Shown: in pieces, positions 1 through 7,379 of the stretch | Layout of the letters: the number at the start of each line of letters is the position of its first letter | Numbering within the stretch: the first letter of the stretch is position 1 | NCBI RefSeq assembly: GCF_019397265.1 | Contig: NZ_CP068985.1 | Coordinates: 5,820,001 to 5,884,000 of the forward strand | Reading direction: 5' to 3' | Length of the DNA stretch: 64,000 nucleotides | Source: Nonomuraea coxensis DSM 45129 | GTDB taxonomy: Bacteria > Actinomycetota > Actinomycetes > Streptosporangiales > Streptosporangiaceae | Program-made: the position numbers and the translations under genes | The notes under the pieces: generated by a model | The model's database searches: none | What the model was told of the DNA's origin: nothing | Seen by the model: only the letters and a program-made list of their open reading frames with translations

Positions 1-22
1 AACACACTGTTGAGTTCTCAAG
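1..22 (-). promoter_or_regulatory. rRNA operon leader motif (antitermination/processing type)
   Basis: Read on the minus strand, this edge contains TTGAGAACTCAACAGTGTG. It closely resembles the conserved TTTGAGAACTCAATAGTGTG element found just upstream of 16S rRNA genes in actinobacteria, which is linked to antitermination and pre-rRNA processing. The 16S gene itself would begin beyond the left edge, transcribed leftward. A strong promoter about 70 bp upstream supports the reading. Confidence 0.8.
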
Positions 23-91
23 AAACGGACGCGAGCTTCGTCGGCCAGATCATCTCGGATCCGCCTCGGAGGCGCTATCTCGTCTTCCGCA

Positions 92-121
92 ATCTTAGCA
101 GTTCGTCCAATTTCGTGTCAA
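92..121 (-). promoter_or_regulatory. Strong sigma-70-type promoter of the leftward rRNA operon
   Basis: On the minus strand there is a perfect -35 box TTGACA (121-116), an 18-base spacer and a -10 box TAAGAT (97-92). This is by far the best housekeeping promoter in the window and points at the rRNA leader at 1-22. Transcription would start near 85, giving a short AT-richer leader. A second, weaker candidate lies upstream: TTGCCC (184-179), 18 bases, then TACTAG (160-155), overlapping a small inverted repeat at 167-182. Multiple tandem promoters are usual for rRNA operons. Confidence 0.8.
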
Positions 122-184
122 ATCCGGAGACTTGAGACAATCAGCCTTGCCTGCCTAGTATTGCGCGCCCCGTTTCTGGGGCAA

Positions 185-418
185 CCCTCTCAACTTACCG
201 TGACATCCGCGGCTTGTCGAATCAACCGATTTTCCGGCTGCTTCGGCGCGCCCTGGAGGTCTCGGAGCATGAGCATGCCGTAGCAGCTCTGCCGAGTGGC
301 TCGTCATTCAAGGGGCTTGCCCGGGGCCCGTCCGCCATGTCGGCGTCCGGCTCACTCCCGCGGCGAGGTCAAACATTAAGTCGCGATTCGCGACTCGTCA
401 AATCGCCGGGCCCGGCGG
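185..418. other. Intergenic region, no gene seen
   Basis: This stretch separates the rRNA promoter from the stop codon of the MarR gene. I see no convincing coding sequence, tRNA or strong terminator in it. The open frame at 214-501 on the plus strand begins inside the rRNA promoter region and runs into the MarR gene on the opposite strand, so I treat it as chance. Confidence 0.5.
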
Positions 419-892
419 TCACAGGTCCGCTGCGGCGCGGCCGATGGCAGCGCCGCAGCGGGCCAGGAGTTTCCGCAGCGTGGCGCGTTCCTCCGGGGTG
501 AACTCGTCGGCGAGCGCGCGCTCGATCAGCACGGCCCGCGCGTCCGCCGTCGCGAGGGCGGCGCGGCCGGCCTCCGTGAGGTGGGTCTCCAGGACGTTGC
601 CGTGCCAGGGGTGGGGTGAGCGTTCGACGAGGCCGCGCTCCTCCAGGTTCTTGAGGACGACGGTCATCGCCTGCGGGGTCACCAGGCAGGTACGCGCGAG
701 GGCCGCGCCCGAGATGCCGGGACTGTCGGCGAGCGCGAGCAGGGCCGCGTACTGCGGGACCGTCAGCCCGGCCGGGCGTACGGCGAGTTGCTTGGCGGTG
801 ATCAGGGCTTGCTCGGCCCGCTTGATGTCCATGCCGAGGCGTTCGGCCGGGGGCAGGCCCTCGGCCGGTCGTTCGTCCCTGTGTGACGCCAT
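419..892 (-). CDS. MarR family transcriptional regulator
   Basis: A 157-residue winged-helix repressor. The core runs from LTVPQYAALLALADSP through the recognition helix region SGAALARTCLVTPQAMTVVLKNLEERGLVER to a short wing and a C-terminal dimerisation helix, a normal MarR length and layout. I chose ATG 892 because a TACGAT -10 box (905-900) lies 7 bases before it, suggesting a leaderless message. The longer TTG start at 943 would sit inside the operator. The gene is divergent from the PPOX-fold oxidoreductase at 1000, and the palindromes between them suggest it controls itself and that gene. The ligand is unknown. Confidence 0.85.
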   Translation of the reverse strand: MASHRDERPAEGLPPAERLGMDIKRAEQALITAKQLAVRPAGLTVPQYAALLALADSPGISGAALARTCLVTPQAMTVVLKNLEERGLVERSPHPWHGNVLETHLTEAGRAALATADARAVLIERALADEFTPEERATLRKLLARCGAAIGRAAADL

Positions 893-928
893 GGACGCGA
901 TCGTACAAGCGCGGATAGTCGTTCCAGC

Positions 929-952
929 CTTGATGCTTATCAAGGTTTTGAT
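929..952. promoter_or_regulatory. Probable MarR operator with three alternating half-sites
   Basis: TTGAT, ATCAA and TTGAT occur in turn, each separated by 4 bases, so two overlapping perfect palindromes share the central half-site: 930-943 (extended with CC/GG to 929-946) and 939-952. They lie between the divergent MarR and PPOX genes, over the likely promoters of both. Symmetric TTGAT/ATCAA sites are typical of MarR dimers. The assignment to this regulator rests on position only. Confidence 0.65.
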
Positions 953-999
953 AATGTGCCGTCACCCCGAAGGAACATGACGGAGAGGATGGGTGACAG

Positions 1000-1401
1000 A
1001 TGAGTGGCGAGAAGCGGGCGGTCGTGCCTGAGAGTCATCTCGACCTGCTGGAGCGGCCGTTGTTCGCGCACCTGGCGACCACCGGCGACGGCCGGCCCAA
1101 CGTGAACCCGGTGTGGACGGTGTGGGACGGGGAGTTCCTGCGCTTCACCACGACGACGGACCGGCGCAAGCACCGGAACGTGGTGGAGGATCCGCGGGTG
1201 GCGGTCTCGATCAACGATCCCGAGCGGCCCTACCGGTATCTGGAGATCCGGGGCGTGGTCGAGCGGGTCGAGCCGGACCCTGCGGGCAACTTCTTCGACG
1301 TGCTGGCCAGGCGGTACGGCCTGGAGTACGAGCGCCCGGTCGGTGACGCCGAGCGGCGGGTGGTGATCGTGGTGCGGCCGACGCACACCACCAGCCAGTA
1401 G
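1000..1401 (+). CDS. PPOX-class (pyridoxamine 5'-phosphate oxidase fold) oxidoreductase
   Basis: A 133-residue split-barrel flavin/F420-binding protein. It starts with an alpha helix (SHLDLLERPLFAHLAT), then the hallmark strand segment DGRPNVNPVWTVWDGEFLRF, then TDRRKHRNVVEDPRVAVSI, which matches the Rv1155-like F420-dependent family. These proteins are small cytoplasmic homodimers that reduce substrates with F420 or flavin; the substrate here cannot be told. The ATG is preceded by GGAGAGG at 982-988. It is probably under control of the divergent MarR regulator. A role as a classical PdxH is unlikely because the protein is too short and lacks the PdxH C-terminus. Confidence 0.8.
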   Translation: MSGEKRAVVPESHLDLLERPLFAHLATTGDGRPNVNPVWTVWDGEFLRFTTTTDRRKHRNVVEDPRVAVSINDPERPYRYLEIRGVVERVEPDPAGNFFDVLARRYGLEYERPVGDAERRVVIVVRPTHTTSQ

Positions 1402-1476
1402 GCGGGCGGGCGGGTGAGCGGTGGGCGGTCCCGCCGGCGGGCGATCATCCCGTGCGGGGCCGCGTATCCTGCCCCG

Positions 1477-2940
1477 GTGACCACTGCCGCCACCCTCACT
1501 CCCCAGGCCCGCCATGTCACGGCCCCCCGCTCGTGGAGTCCGTGGTGGATGGCGTTGCTCGCCACCGCCGCGGCGTTCTCGGGCACGGGCTCCGCCACGC
1601 TGAACGGCGACGAGCTCGCCACGCTCAGCGCCGCCCGGCGTTCGCTCGCGGGCATGTGGGAGCTGGCGCTCAACATCGACGGTCATTTCCTGCCGTACTA
1701 CCTGTTCATGCACGTCTGGACGATGGCCGGCACGGCGGAGCTGTGGCTGCGGCTGCCGTCGGCGCTGGCGATCGGCGTGGCGGCCTGGCTGCTGGCGGAC
1801 CTGGGCCGCCGGCTGCACTCGGTCAGGGCGGGGGTGTTCGCCGCGGCGGTCTTCGCGGTCCTGCCGTCCGTCTCCTATTTCGGCGCTTTCGCCAGGTCGT
1901 ACGCGTTCGCGGCGGCCGCGGCGGTGCTGTCCTTCTGGGCGCTGCACCGGGCGCTCGAACGGCCCGCGGCGGCCCGACGGTGGGTGCTGTACGGGGTGGC
2001 GGTCGCGCTGGTGTGCTCGACGCACCTGTTCGCGGTCCTGGTGCTCCCGGCGCAGCTCGCGCTGGCCCGGCGCGGGGCCGTGACGCGCATGCTGGGCGCG
2101 CTCGCGCTGGGCGGTGTCCCGGCGGTGGTGCTGGGGCTGATCGGGTTCGGCGAGCGGCACGCGATCAGCTGGATCCCGCAGCGCGGGCCGGAGGTGTGGC
2201 TGAAGTTCCCGAAGATGGCGGCGGGGACGAACGCGTTCGGGGTGCTGCTGTTCGCGGTGGCGGTGGCCGGGGCCGTCCACCTGTACGCCCGGCGGCAGGA
2301 GCGGGCGTGGGCCCTGGCGCTGGCGGGGTGGCTGGTGCTGCCGCCGCTGCTCCTCCTCGCGGTCTCGCACCTGGTGACGCCCGTGTACGTGGACCGCTAC
2401 CTGTTCGTGACCGCGCCCGCGCTGGCGCTGCTCGCGGGCCTGGCGGTGGCGGCGGTCCCCCGGTTTTCCGTGGCGGCCGGGGTGGCGGTCGTGGTGCTCG
2501 GGTGCGCGCTGTCGTTCCCGGACCATGTGGACGTCCGGGAGGAGAACGGGCGCTTCGAGAACATCCCGTGGGCGCTGCGCGTGATCAGGGCCGAGCGGGA
2601 CGACGCGATCGTGTACGGCCAGAGCCAGCTCCGCACCGGCTTCGACTACTACGCGGACTCGCTCATGCCGGTGGACGTGCTCCGCTCCGGCGACGAGCCC
2701 TCCCCCAGCGGGTTCGGCTATCCCGAGCGGGCGGACGTGGCCGCGGCGCTCGACGGCCGCGAACGGGTGTGGGTGGTGTGGCGCGGCAGCAAGCAGTCGG
2801 GCCTGGAGGGGGACGCCGTGCCGCGGGTGGCGGAGGTCGAGCGGGCGGGGTTCGGGCTGAGCCTGGCCAAGCACTCGGCCGAGCTGCCTGGGCTCACGGT
2901 GGCGTTGTTCACCCGCCAGCGGCCCGCCGACAACCCATGA
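1477..2940 (+). CDS. Polytopic membrane glycosyltransferase (GT39/ArnT-like)
   Basis: A 487-residue integral membrane protein with about nine hydrophobic segments. After the first segment comes a short acidic loop, TGSATLNGDELATLSAARR, then HFLPYYLFMHVW and LWLRLPSALAIGVAAWLL. This is the arrangement of GT-C fold lipid-linked-sugar transferases of the PMT/ArnT superfamily, where an acidic residue in the first outer loop is catalytic. It would act at the outer face of the membrane on a polyprenyl-phosphate sugar; donor and acceptor are unknown. I chose GTG 1477 because TATCCT (1465-1470) lies 6 bases before it, as in leaderless genes. An in-frame GTG at 1414 is possible. Confidence 0.65.
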   Translation: MTTAATLTPQARHVTAPRSWSPWWMALLATAAAFSGTGSATLNGDELATLSAARRSLAGMWELALNIDGHFLPYYLFMHVWTMAGTAELWLRLPSALAIGVAAWLLADLGRRLHSVRAGVFAAAVFAVLPSVSYFGAFARSYAFAAAAAVLSFWALHRALERPAAARRWVLYGVAVALVCSTHLFAVLVLPAQLALARRGAVTRMLGALALGGVPAVVLGLIGFGERHAISWIPQRGPEVWLKFPKMAAGTNAFGVLLFAVAVAGAVHLYARRQERAWALALAGWLVLPPLLLLAVSHLVTPVYVDRYLFVTAPALALLAGLAVAAVPRFSVAAGVAVVVLGCALSFPDHVDVREENGRFENIPWALRVIRAERDDAIVYGQSQLRTGFDYYADSLMPVDVLRSGDEPSPSGFGYPERADVAAALDGRERVWVVWRGSKQSGLEGDAVPRVAEVERAGFGLSLAKHSAELPGLTVALFTRQRPADNP

Positions 2941-2947
2941 ACGAAAC

Positions 2948-2973
2948 GGGCCCCTCCGTACGGGGAGGAGCCC
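2948..2973. terminator. Bidirectional terminator between convergent genes
   Basis: A GC-rich inverted repeat, GGGCCCCTCC / GGGGAGGAGCCC around a GTAC loop, lies in the 49-base gap between the glycosyltransferase stop and the tyrS stop. Its position and strength suggest it terminates both genes. No clear T-tract is present, which is common in actinobacteria. Confidence 0.6.
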
Positions 2974-2989
2974 GCGGTCGTCGTCGCGG

Positions 2990-4255
2990 TCAGCCGACCT
3001 CGACGCCGCCGATCGACTTCTTGCCGCGCCGCAGCACCATGAACCGCCCGTGCAGCAGGTCCTCGGCCCCCGGCACGTACGCCTCGTCCGTGATCTTGAC
3101 GTTGTTGAGGTAGGCCCCGCCCTCCTTGACCGCCCGCCGGGCCGCCGACTTGGACTCGACCAGCCCGCTGTCGGCCAGCAGGTCGACGAAGGTCGCCCCG
3201 AGCGCGGGCACCACGGCCTTCGGCACCTCGGCCAGCGCCGCGCCGAGGGTGGAGGCGGGCAGCTCCTCCAGCGTGCCCTGGCCGAACAGCGCCTTGGACG
3301 CGGCCACGACGGCGTCGAGCTCCTGCTTGCCGTGCAGCAGCTCGGTGAGCTCCTCGGCCAGCGCCCGCTGCGCCTCGCGGGCGAAGGGCCGCTCGGCGAC
3401 GGCCTTCTCCAGCGCCTCGATCTCCTCGCGTCCGCGGAAGGTGAACACCTTGAGGTAGTGGATCACGTCGCGGTCGTCGGAGTTGAGGAAGTACTGGTAG
3501 AAGGCGTACGGCGAGGTCATCTCGGGGTCGAGCCAGAGCGCGCCGCCGGCGGTCTTGCCGAACTTGGTGCCGTCGGCCTTGGTGATCAGCGGCAGGGTCA
3601 TCGCGTGGACGTGGGCGCCTTCGATGCGGCGTACGAGGTCGACGCCCGCGGTGATGTTGCCCCACTGGTCGCTGCCGCCGATCTGCAGCGCGCAGCCGTA
3701 GCGGCGGTGCAGCTCCAGGTAGTCGTTGGCCTGGAGGATCTGGTAGCTGAACTCGGTGTAGCTGAGCCCTTCGCCGGCCAGCCGGGCCGAGACGGACTCG
3801 CGGGCCAGCATGCGGTTGACCGGGAAGTGCTTGCCGATGTCGCGCAGGAACCCGATGGCGCTCATCTCGCCGGTCCAGTCGAGGTTGCTCACCATGAGGG
3901 CGGCGTTGGACGGGGCGTCGAAGTCGAGGAAGCGGCCGACCTGGCCGCGCAGGCGCTCCACCCACTCCGCCACGGTCTCGGCCGGGTTGAGCGAGCGCTC
4001 GCTGTTGCGTCCGCTGGGGTCGCCGATGAGGCCGGTGGCGCCGCCGACGAGGCCGATCGGCCGGTGCCCGGCGAGCTGGAGCCGGCGCAGGGTGAGCAGC
4101 GGCACGAAGTGACCGACGTGCAGGGAGGGGGCGGTCGGGTCGAACCCGGCATAGACCGTGATCGGACCTTCGGCCATGGACGCGCGCAGGGCGTCGAGGT
4201 CGGTGGACTGCGCGATCAGGCCCCGCCAGGCGAGGTCATCGAGAATGTCGGTCAC
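2990..4255 (-). CDS. tyrS: Tyrosine--tRNA ligase
   Basis: A 421-residue class I aminoacyl-tRNA synthetase that charges tRNA-Tyr in the cytoplasm. The HIGH motif is HVGH at residues 46-49 and the KMSKS motif is KFGKT at about 231-235. The tyrosine-binding segments YAGFDPTAPSLH and QIGGSDQWGNI are intact. The C-terminal 70 residues form an S4 RNA-binding domain. The length is normal for the bacterial TyrRS family. No T-box leader is evident in the short upstream gap shared with the divergent gene at 4348. Proximity of tyrS to the rRNA promoter fits actinobacterial gene order. Confidence 0.97.
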   Translation of the reverse strand: MTDILDDLAWRGLIAQSTDLDALRASMAEGPITVYAGFDPTAPSLHVGHFVPLLTLRRLQLAGHRPIGLVGGATGLIGDPSGRNSERSLNPAETVAEWVERLRGQVGRFLDFDAPSNAALMVSNLDWTGEMSAIGFLRDIGKHFPVNRMLARESVSARLAGEGLSYTEFSYQILQANDYLELHRRYGCALQIGGSDQWGNITAGVDLVRRIEGAHVHAMTLPLITKADGTKFGKTAGGALWLDPEMTSPYAFYQYFLNSDDRDVIHYLKVFTFRGREEIEALEKAVAERPFAREAQRALAEELTELLHGKQELDAVVAASKALFGQGTLEELPASTLGAALAEVPKAVVPALGATFVDLLADSGLVESKSAARRAVKEGGAYLNNVKITDEAYVPGAEDLLHGRFMVLRRGKKSIGGVEVG

Positions 4256-4347
4256 GGTGCGGGCTTTCCAGGAGAGTGAGACGTTTCGGATGGGTACAGC
4301 GTGCCCGATCGCCCGGGTAGCCCGCCACTTGGATACGCTCTGTGCCC

Positions 4348-4749
4348 ATGTGGAGGGTCCGTCGCGAGCTGGCCGTTTTCAAGATCTTAGGGGCTCTCGC
4401 GTGCGCGGGTCTCGCCGTCTACTGGTGGGCCGGCGCCGATTATCGCGGCGTGATCCTGGCCGCCCCCGCCGTGGTGCTCCTCGGGGCCATGGGGCTGCGG
4501 GACCTGCTGGTCCCGGTGCGGCTGGCGGCCGACGAGAGCGGGATCACGGTGGTGCACGGGTTCGCGGGGCACCGGCACGTGCCCTGGGACGAGATCCGGG
4601 ACGTCACGGTGGACGTGCGCAGGCGCTGGGGACGGCGCAGCGAGATGCTGGAGATCGACACCGGCGACCACCTGCACCTCTTCAGCCCTCACGAGCTGGG
4701 CGCCTCTCCGACGGAGGTGGCGGCGGCGCTGCGCCGGCGCGGCACGTGA
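4348..4749 (+). CDS. PH-domain-like membrane protein
   Basis: A 133-residue protein with two N-terminal membrane helices (about residues 10-50, ending RGVILAAPAVVLLGAMGL) and a small beta-rich C-terminal domain containing DESGITVVHGF, HVPWDEIRDVTVD and DTGDHLHLFSPHEL. This is the bacterial PH-domain architecture of proteins of unknown function that are widespread in actinobacteria. ATG 4348 is preceded by TACGCT at 4334-4339, consistent with a leaderless or very short leader message. An upstream GTG at 4342 is an alternative. Its 3' end overlaps the opposite-strand glycosylase gene by 61 bases. Confidence 0.65.
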   Translation: MWRVRRELAVFKILGALACAGLAVYWWAGADYRGVILAAPAVVLLGAMGLRDLLVPVRLAADESGITVVHGFAGHRHVPWDEIRDVTVDVRRRWGRRSEMLEIDTGDHLHLFSPHELGASPTEVAAALRRRGT

Positions 4750-5381
4750 GCCCGGTAGGGGGACACGGTCGGGTCGCCGTCGATCCAGAACCGCCACGGC
4801 ACCTCCTTGGCGGTCGAGATGCCGGTGCGCGGCCCGGACCTGACGAGGCCGGGGGCGGGCGGCCGGCCTTCGAGCACGGTGGCCGACTGGTGGGGGCGCC
4901 CGGCGGGTGAGCCCTCCAGCACGGCGTCGAGGCCGTTGTGCTCGCGGGCCAGGCCGAGGGCGACGGCGAGCCGCGCGGGGCCGCGGGCGAGGTCGCGGTC
5001 GGGCGGCGGCTTGCCGCGCGAGGAGCGGCGGGCGCGGGCGGTGTCCAGGCCGTCGAGCACCTCGCCGGCCCGCAGCAGCACGGCCGAGCCGGAGCCCTCG
5101 GGCAGGCAGACGAGGTTGGCGCAGAAGTGCATGCCGTAGGTGAAGTAGACGTAGAGGTGGCCGGGCGGGCCGAACATGACCGCGTTGCGTGGCGTCCTGC
5201 CGCGGTAGGTGTGCGCGGCCGGGTCCTCGCCGGGGCCGCCGTACGCCTCGACCTCGGTGAGGCGCACAGCGACGGGCCCGTGCACGAGGACGCGCCCGAG
5301 CAGGTCGGGCGCGACCTCGTGGGAGGGCCGGTCGAAGAAGCTCCGCGGCAGCGGCGCGGGGCTCAGCTCTGCGCCGCCCAT
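4689..5381 (-). CDS. DNA-3-methyladenine glycosylase (AAG/MPG family)
   Basis: A 230-residue base-excision repair enzyme that removes alkylated purines. Family hallmarks are intact: RSFFDRPSHEVAPDLLGR at the N-terminus, the catalytic-region segment VRLTEVEAYGGPGEDPAAHTY, then RNAVMFGPPGHLYVYFTYGMHFCANLV, and GPRTGISTAKEVPWRFW near the end. About 20 extra arginine- and alanine-rich residues follow the usual C-terminus and are encoded inside the convergent gene at 4348-4749. The ATG lies 19 bases inside argH, so translation is probably coupled to the arginine operon although the function is unrelated. Confidence 0.9.
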   Translation of the reverse strand: MGGAELSPAPLPRSFFDRPSHEVAPDLLGRVLVHGPVAVRLTEVEAYGGPGEDPAAHTYRGRTPRNAVMFGPPGHLYVYFTYGMHFCANLVCLPEGSGSAVLLRAGEVLDGLDTARARRSSRGKPPPDRDLARGPARLAVALGLAREHNGLDAVLEGSPAGRPHQSATVLEGRPPAPGLVRSGPRTGISTAKEVPWRFWIDGDPTVSPYRAHVPRRRSAAATSVGEAPSS

Positions 5382-6778
5382 GCCGCCTGCGCGTCGACCG
5401 CCTCGCGCAGCGCGACGAGCTGGTCGCGTACGCGGTCGGGGGCGGTGCCGCCGTGCGCCTTGCGGGCGGCGAGCGCGCCGGGCACGCTGAGCACGTCGCG
5501 CACGTCGGGGGTGAGGTGCGGCGAGACCTTGAGCAGCTCGTCGTCGCCGAGCTCGCCGAGGTCCTTGTCGTTGACCTGGCACCACACGACCAGGTGGCCG
5601 ACGGCCTCGTGCGCCTCCCGGAACGGCACGCCGCGCCGCACCAGCAGCTCGGCCAGGTCGGTGGCGAGCGCGAACCCGTCGGGGGCCGAGGCCTCCATGC
5701 GGGCGGTGTTGACCCGCATGGTGGCGACCAGCCCCGCCATGGCGGGCAGGACCAGCAGCAGGGTGTCGACGGCGTCGAACACCGGCTCCTTGTCCTCCTG
5801 CAGGTCGCGGTTGTAGGTCAGCGGCAGGCCCTTGAGCGTGGTCAGCAGCGACATGAGGTTGCCGATGAGCCGCCCGGACTTGCCGCGGGCCAGCTCGGCC
5901 ACGTCGGGGTTCTTCTTCTGCGGCATGATCGACGAGCCGGTGGAGTAGGCGTCGTCCATCTCGATCCAGCGGAACTCCTGCGAGGCCCACAGGACGATCT
6001 CCTCGCCCAGCCGCGACAGGTGCACGCCGATCATGGCCGCGTCGAACAGGAACTCGGCGGCGAAGTCGCGGTCGGCGACGGCGTCCATCGAGTTGGGCGC
6101 GGCGGCGGCGAAGCCCAGCTCCTCGGCCACGGCCTGCGGGTCGAGCGGCAGCGACGAGCCGGCCAGCGCGCCGGAGCCGAGCGGGGAGACGGCGGCGCGT
6201 TTGTCCCAGTCGGTGAGCCGGTCGACGTCGCGGGCGAAGGCGTGCACGTGCGCGAGGAGCTGGTGGCCGAACGACACCGGCTGCGCGTGCTGCAGGTGGG
6301 TCATGCCGGGCGCGGCGGTCTCGGCGTGCTGCTCGGCCTGGGCCATGAGCGCCGTCTCCAGCTCGACCACCCGGGAGACGACCATGCGGACGTGGTCGCG
6401 GAGGTAGAGACGCAGGTCGGTGGCGATCTGGTCGTTGCGCGAGCGGCCGGCGCGGAGCTTGCCGCCGAGCGAGCCGAGCCGCTCCAGCAGGCCGCGCTCC
6501 AGCGCGGTGTGCACGTCCTCGTCGGCCACCGTCGGCCGGAACTCGCCCTCCTTGCAGGCGCGGTCCAGGTCGTCGAGGGCGCCGATCATGCGCCCGAGTT
6601 CCTCGTCGCTCAGCAGCCCCGCCCTGTGCAGCACCCGCGCGTGCGCCCTGGACGCCGCCAGGTCGTACGGCACGAGCCGCCAGTCGAAGTGCACGCTCAC
6701 CGACAGCCGGGCCAGCGCGTCGGACGGGCCGCTCTCGAAGCGTCCGCCCCACAGCCGCATCGGCTTGCCTTCACTCAC
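5363..6778 (-). CDS. argH: Argininosuccinate lyase
   Basis: A 471-residue member of the fumarase/aspartase superfamily that splits argininosuccinate to arginine and fumarate, the last step of arginine synthesis. The signature GSSIMPQKKNP is at about residues 281-291, with GRSRNDQIATD and GMTHLQHAQPVSFGHQL also conserved. I chose GTG 6778 because GAAGGAG (6791-6785) sits 6 bases upstream. The in-frame ATG at 6784 touches that ribosome site directly and is less likely. It is separated from argR by 94 bases, which contain a possible -10 TATGGT (6809-6804), so it may also have its own promoter. Confidence 0.95.
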   Translation of the reverse strand: MSEGKPMRLWGGRFESGPSDALARLSVSVHFDWRLVPYDLAASRAHARVLHRAGLLSDEELGRMIGALDDLDRACKEGEFRPTVADEDVHTALERGLLERLGSLGGKLRAGRSRNDQIATDLRLYLRDHVRMVVSRVVELETALMAQAEQHAETAAPGMTHLQHAQPVSFGHQLLAHVHAFARDVDRLTDWDKRAAVSPLGSGALAGSSLPLDPQAVAEELGFAAAAPNSMDAVADRDFAAEFLFDAAMIGVHLSRLGEEIVLWASQEFRWIEMDDAYSTGSSIMPQKKNPDVAELARGKSGRLIGNLMSLLTTLKGLPLTYNRDLQEDKEPVFDAVDTLLLVLPAMAGLVATMRVNTARMEASAPDGFALATDLAELLVRRGVPFREAHEAVGHLVVWCQVNDKDLGELGDDELLKVSPHLTPDVRDVLSVPGALAARKAHGGTAPDRVRDQLVALREAVDAQAAWAAQS

Positions 6779-6872
6779 CGTCATCTCCTTCGTGTCCCCC
6801 GCGACCATAGTGCACGTCGGCCCCCGTTCGCGTCACGGGCGGCGCGATCTTCGGTGGGGGCCGGTCCGTTTT

Positions 6873-7379
6873 TCAGCCGCGCCGGTCGGCGACCTTCAGC
6901 AGCGCCTCGGCGACCGCCTGCCCGCCCTGCGGGTCCCGGGTGATGACGAGGATCGTGTCGTCGCCCGCGACGGTGCCGAGGATGGACTCCCAGTCGGCGT
7001 GGTCGATGGCGGAGGACATGAACTGCGCCGCGCCGGGAGGGGTCTTCACGACGACCAGGTTGGCCGAGGCCTCGGCGCTGACCAGCAGCTCCTCCGCGAC
7101 GCGCTGGAGGCGGGCGGAGGGGGGCTCGCCGGCGCCGACCCTGGCGACCGGGATGCGGCCGCCGCCCTCGCCGGGCAGGGCGTAGACCAGCGAGCCGTCC
7201 TCGGCGCGCAGCTTGAGCGCGCCGAGCTCGTCCAGGTCGCGGGAGAGCGTGGCCTGGGTGACCTCGACGCCGCTGTCGGCGAGCAGCTTGGCGAGTTCCG
7301 GCTGGGAGCGCACCACCTGCCGCCGCAGCAGGTCGGTGATCCGCGCCTGCCGGGCCGCCTTGGTCATCGGGATGGTCAC
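6873..7379 (-). CDS. argR: Arginine repressor
   Basis: A 168-residue ArgR. The winged-helix N-terminus includes VEVTQATLSRDLDELG (about residues 39-53), the family DNA-binding signature. The C-terminal hexamerisation and arginine-binding domain ends with GTVAGDDTILVITRD. With arginine bound it represses arginine biosynthesis, here probably through sites upstream of argC. GTG 7379 overlaps the argF stop as GTGA, which decides the start; an ATG at 7367 is a weaker choice. The regulator sits inside the operon it is expected to control. Confidence 0.93.
   Translation of the reverse strand: MTIPMTKAARQARITDLLRRQVVRSQPELAKLLADSGVEVTQATLSRDLDELGALKLRAEDGSLVYALPGEGGGRIPVARVGAGEPPSARLQRVAEELLVSAEASANLVVVKTPPGAAQFMSSAIDHADWESILGTVAGDDTILVITRDPQGGQAVAEALLKVADRRG

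Noticed and set aside
214..501. Small plus-strand frame near the left edge
   Set aside because: No ribosome site, no recognisable protein, and it runs antisense into the MarR gene.
893..943. Longer MarR start at TTG 943
   Set aside because: It would place coding sequence over the operator palindromes, and the added residues do not resemble MarR proteins.
940..2874. Very long open frame opposite the PPOX and glycosyltransferase genes
   Set aside because: It is an arginine/histidine/proline-rich antisense frame produced by GC bias; it resembles no family and overlaps two clear genes.
4256..4347. T-box riboswitch before tyrS (also considered for pheS and alaS)
   Set aside because: Leaders are short and no specifier stem, T-box sequence or antiterminator was seen.
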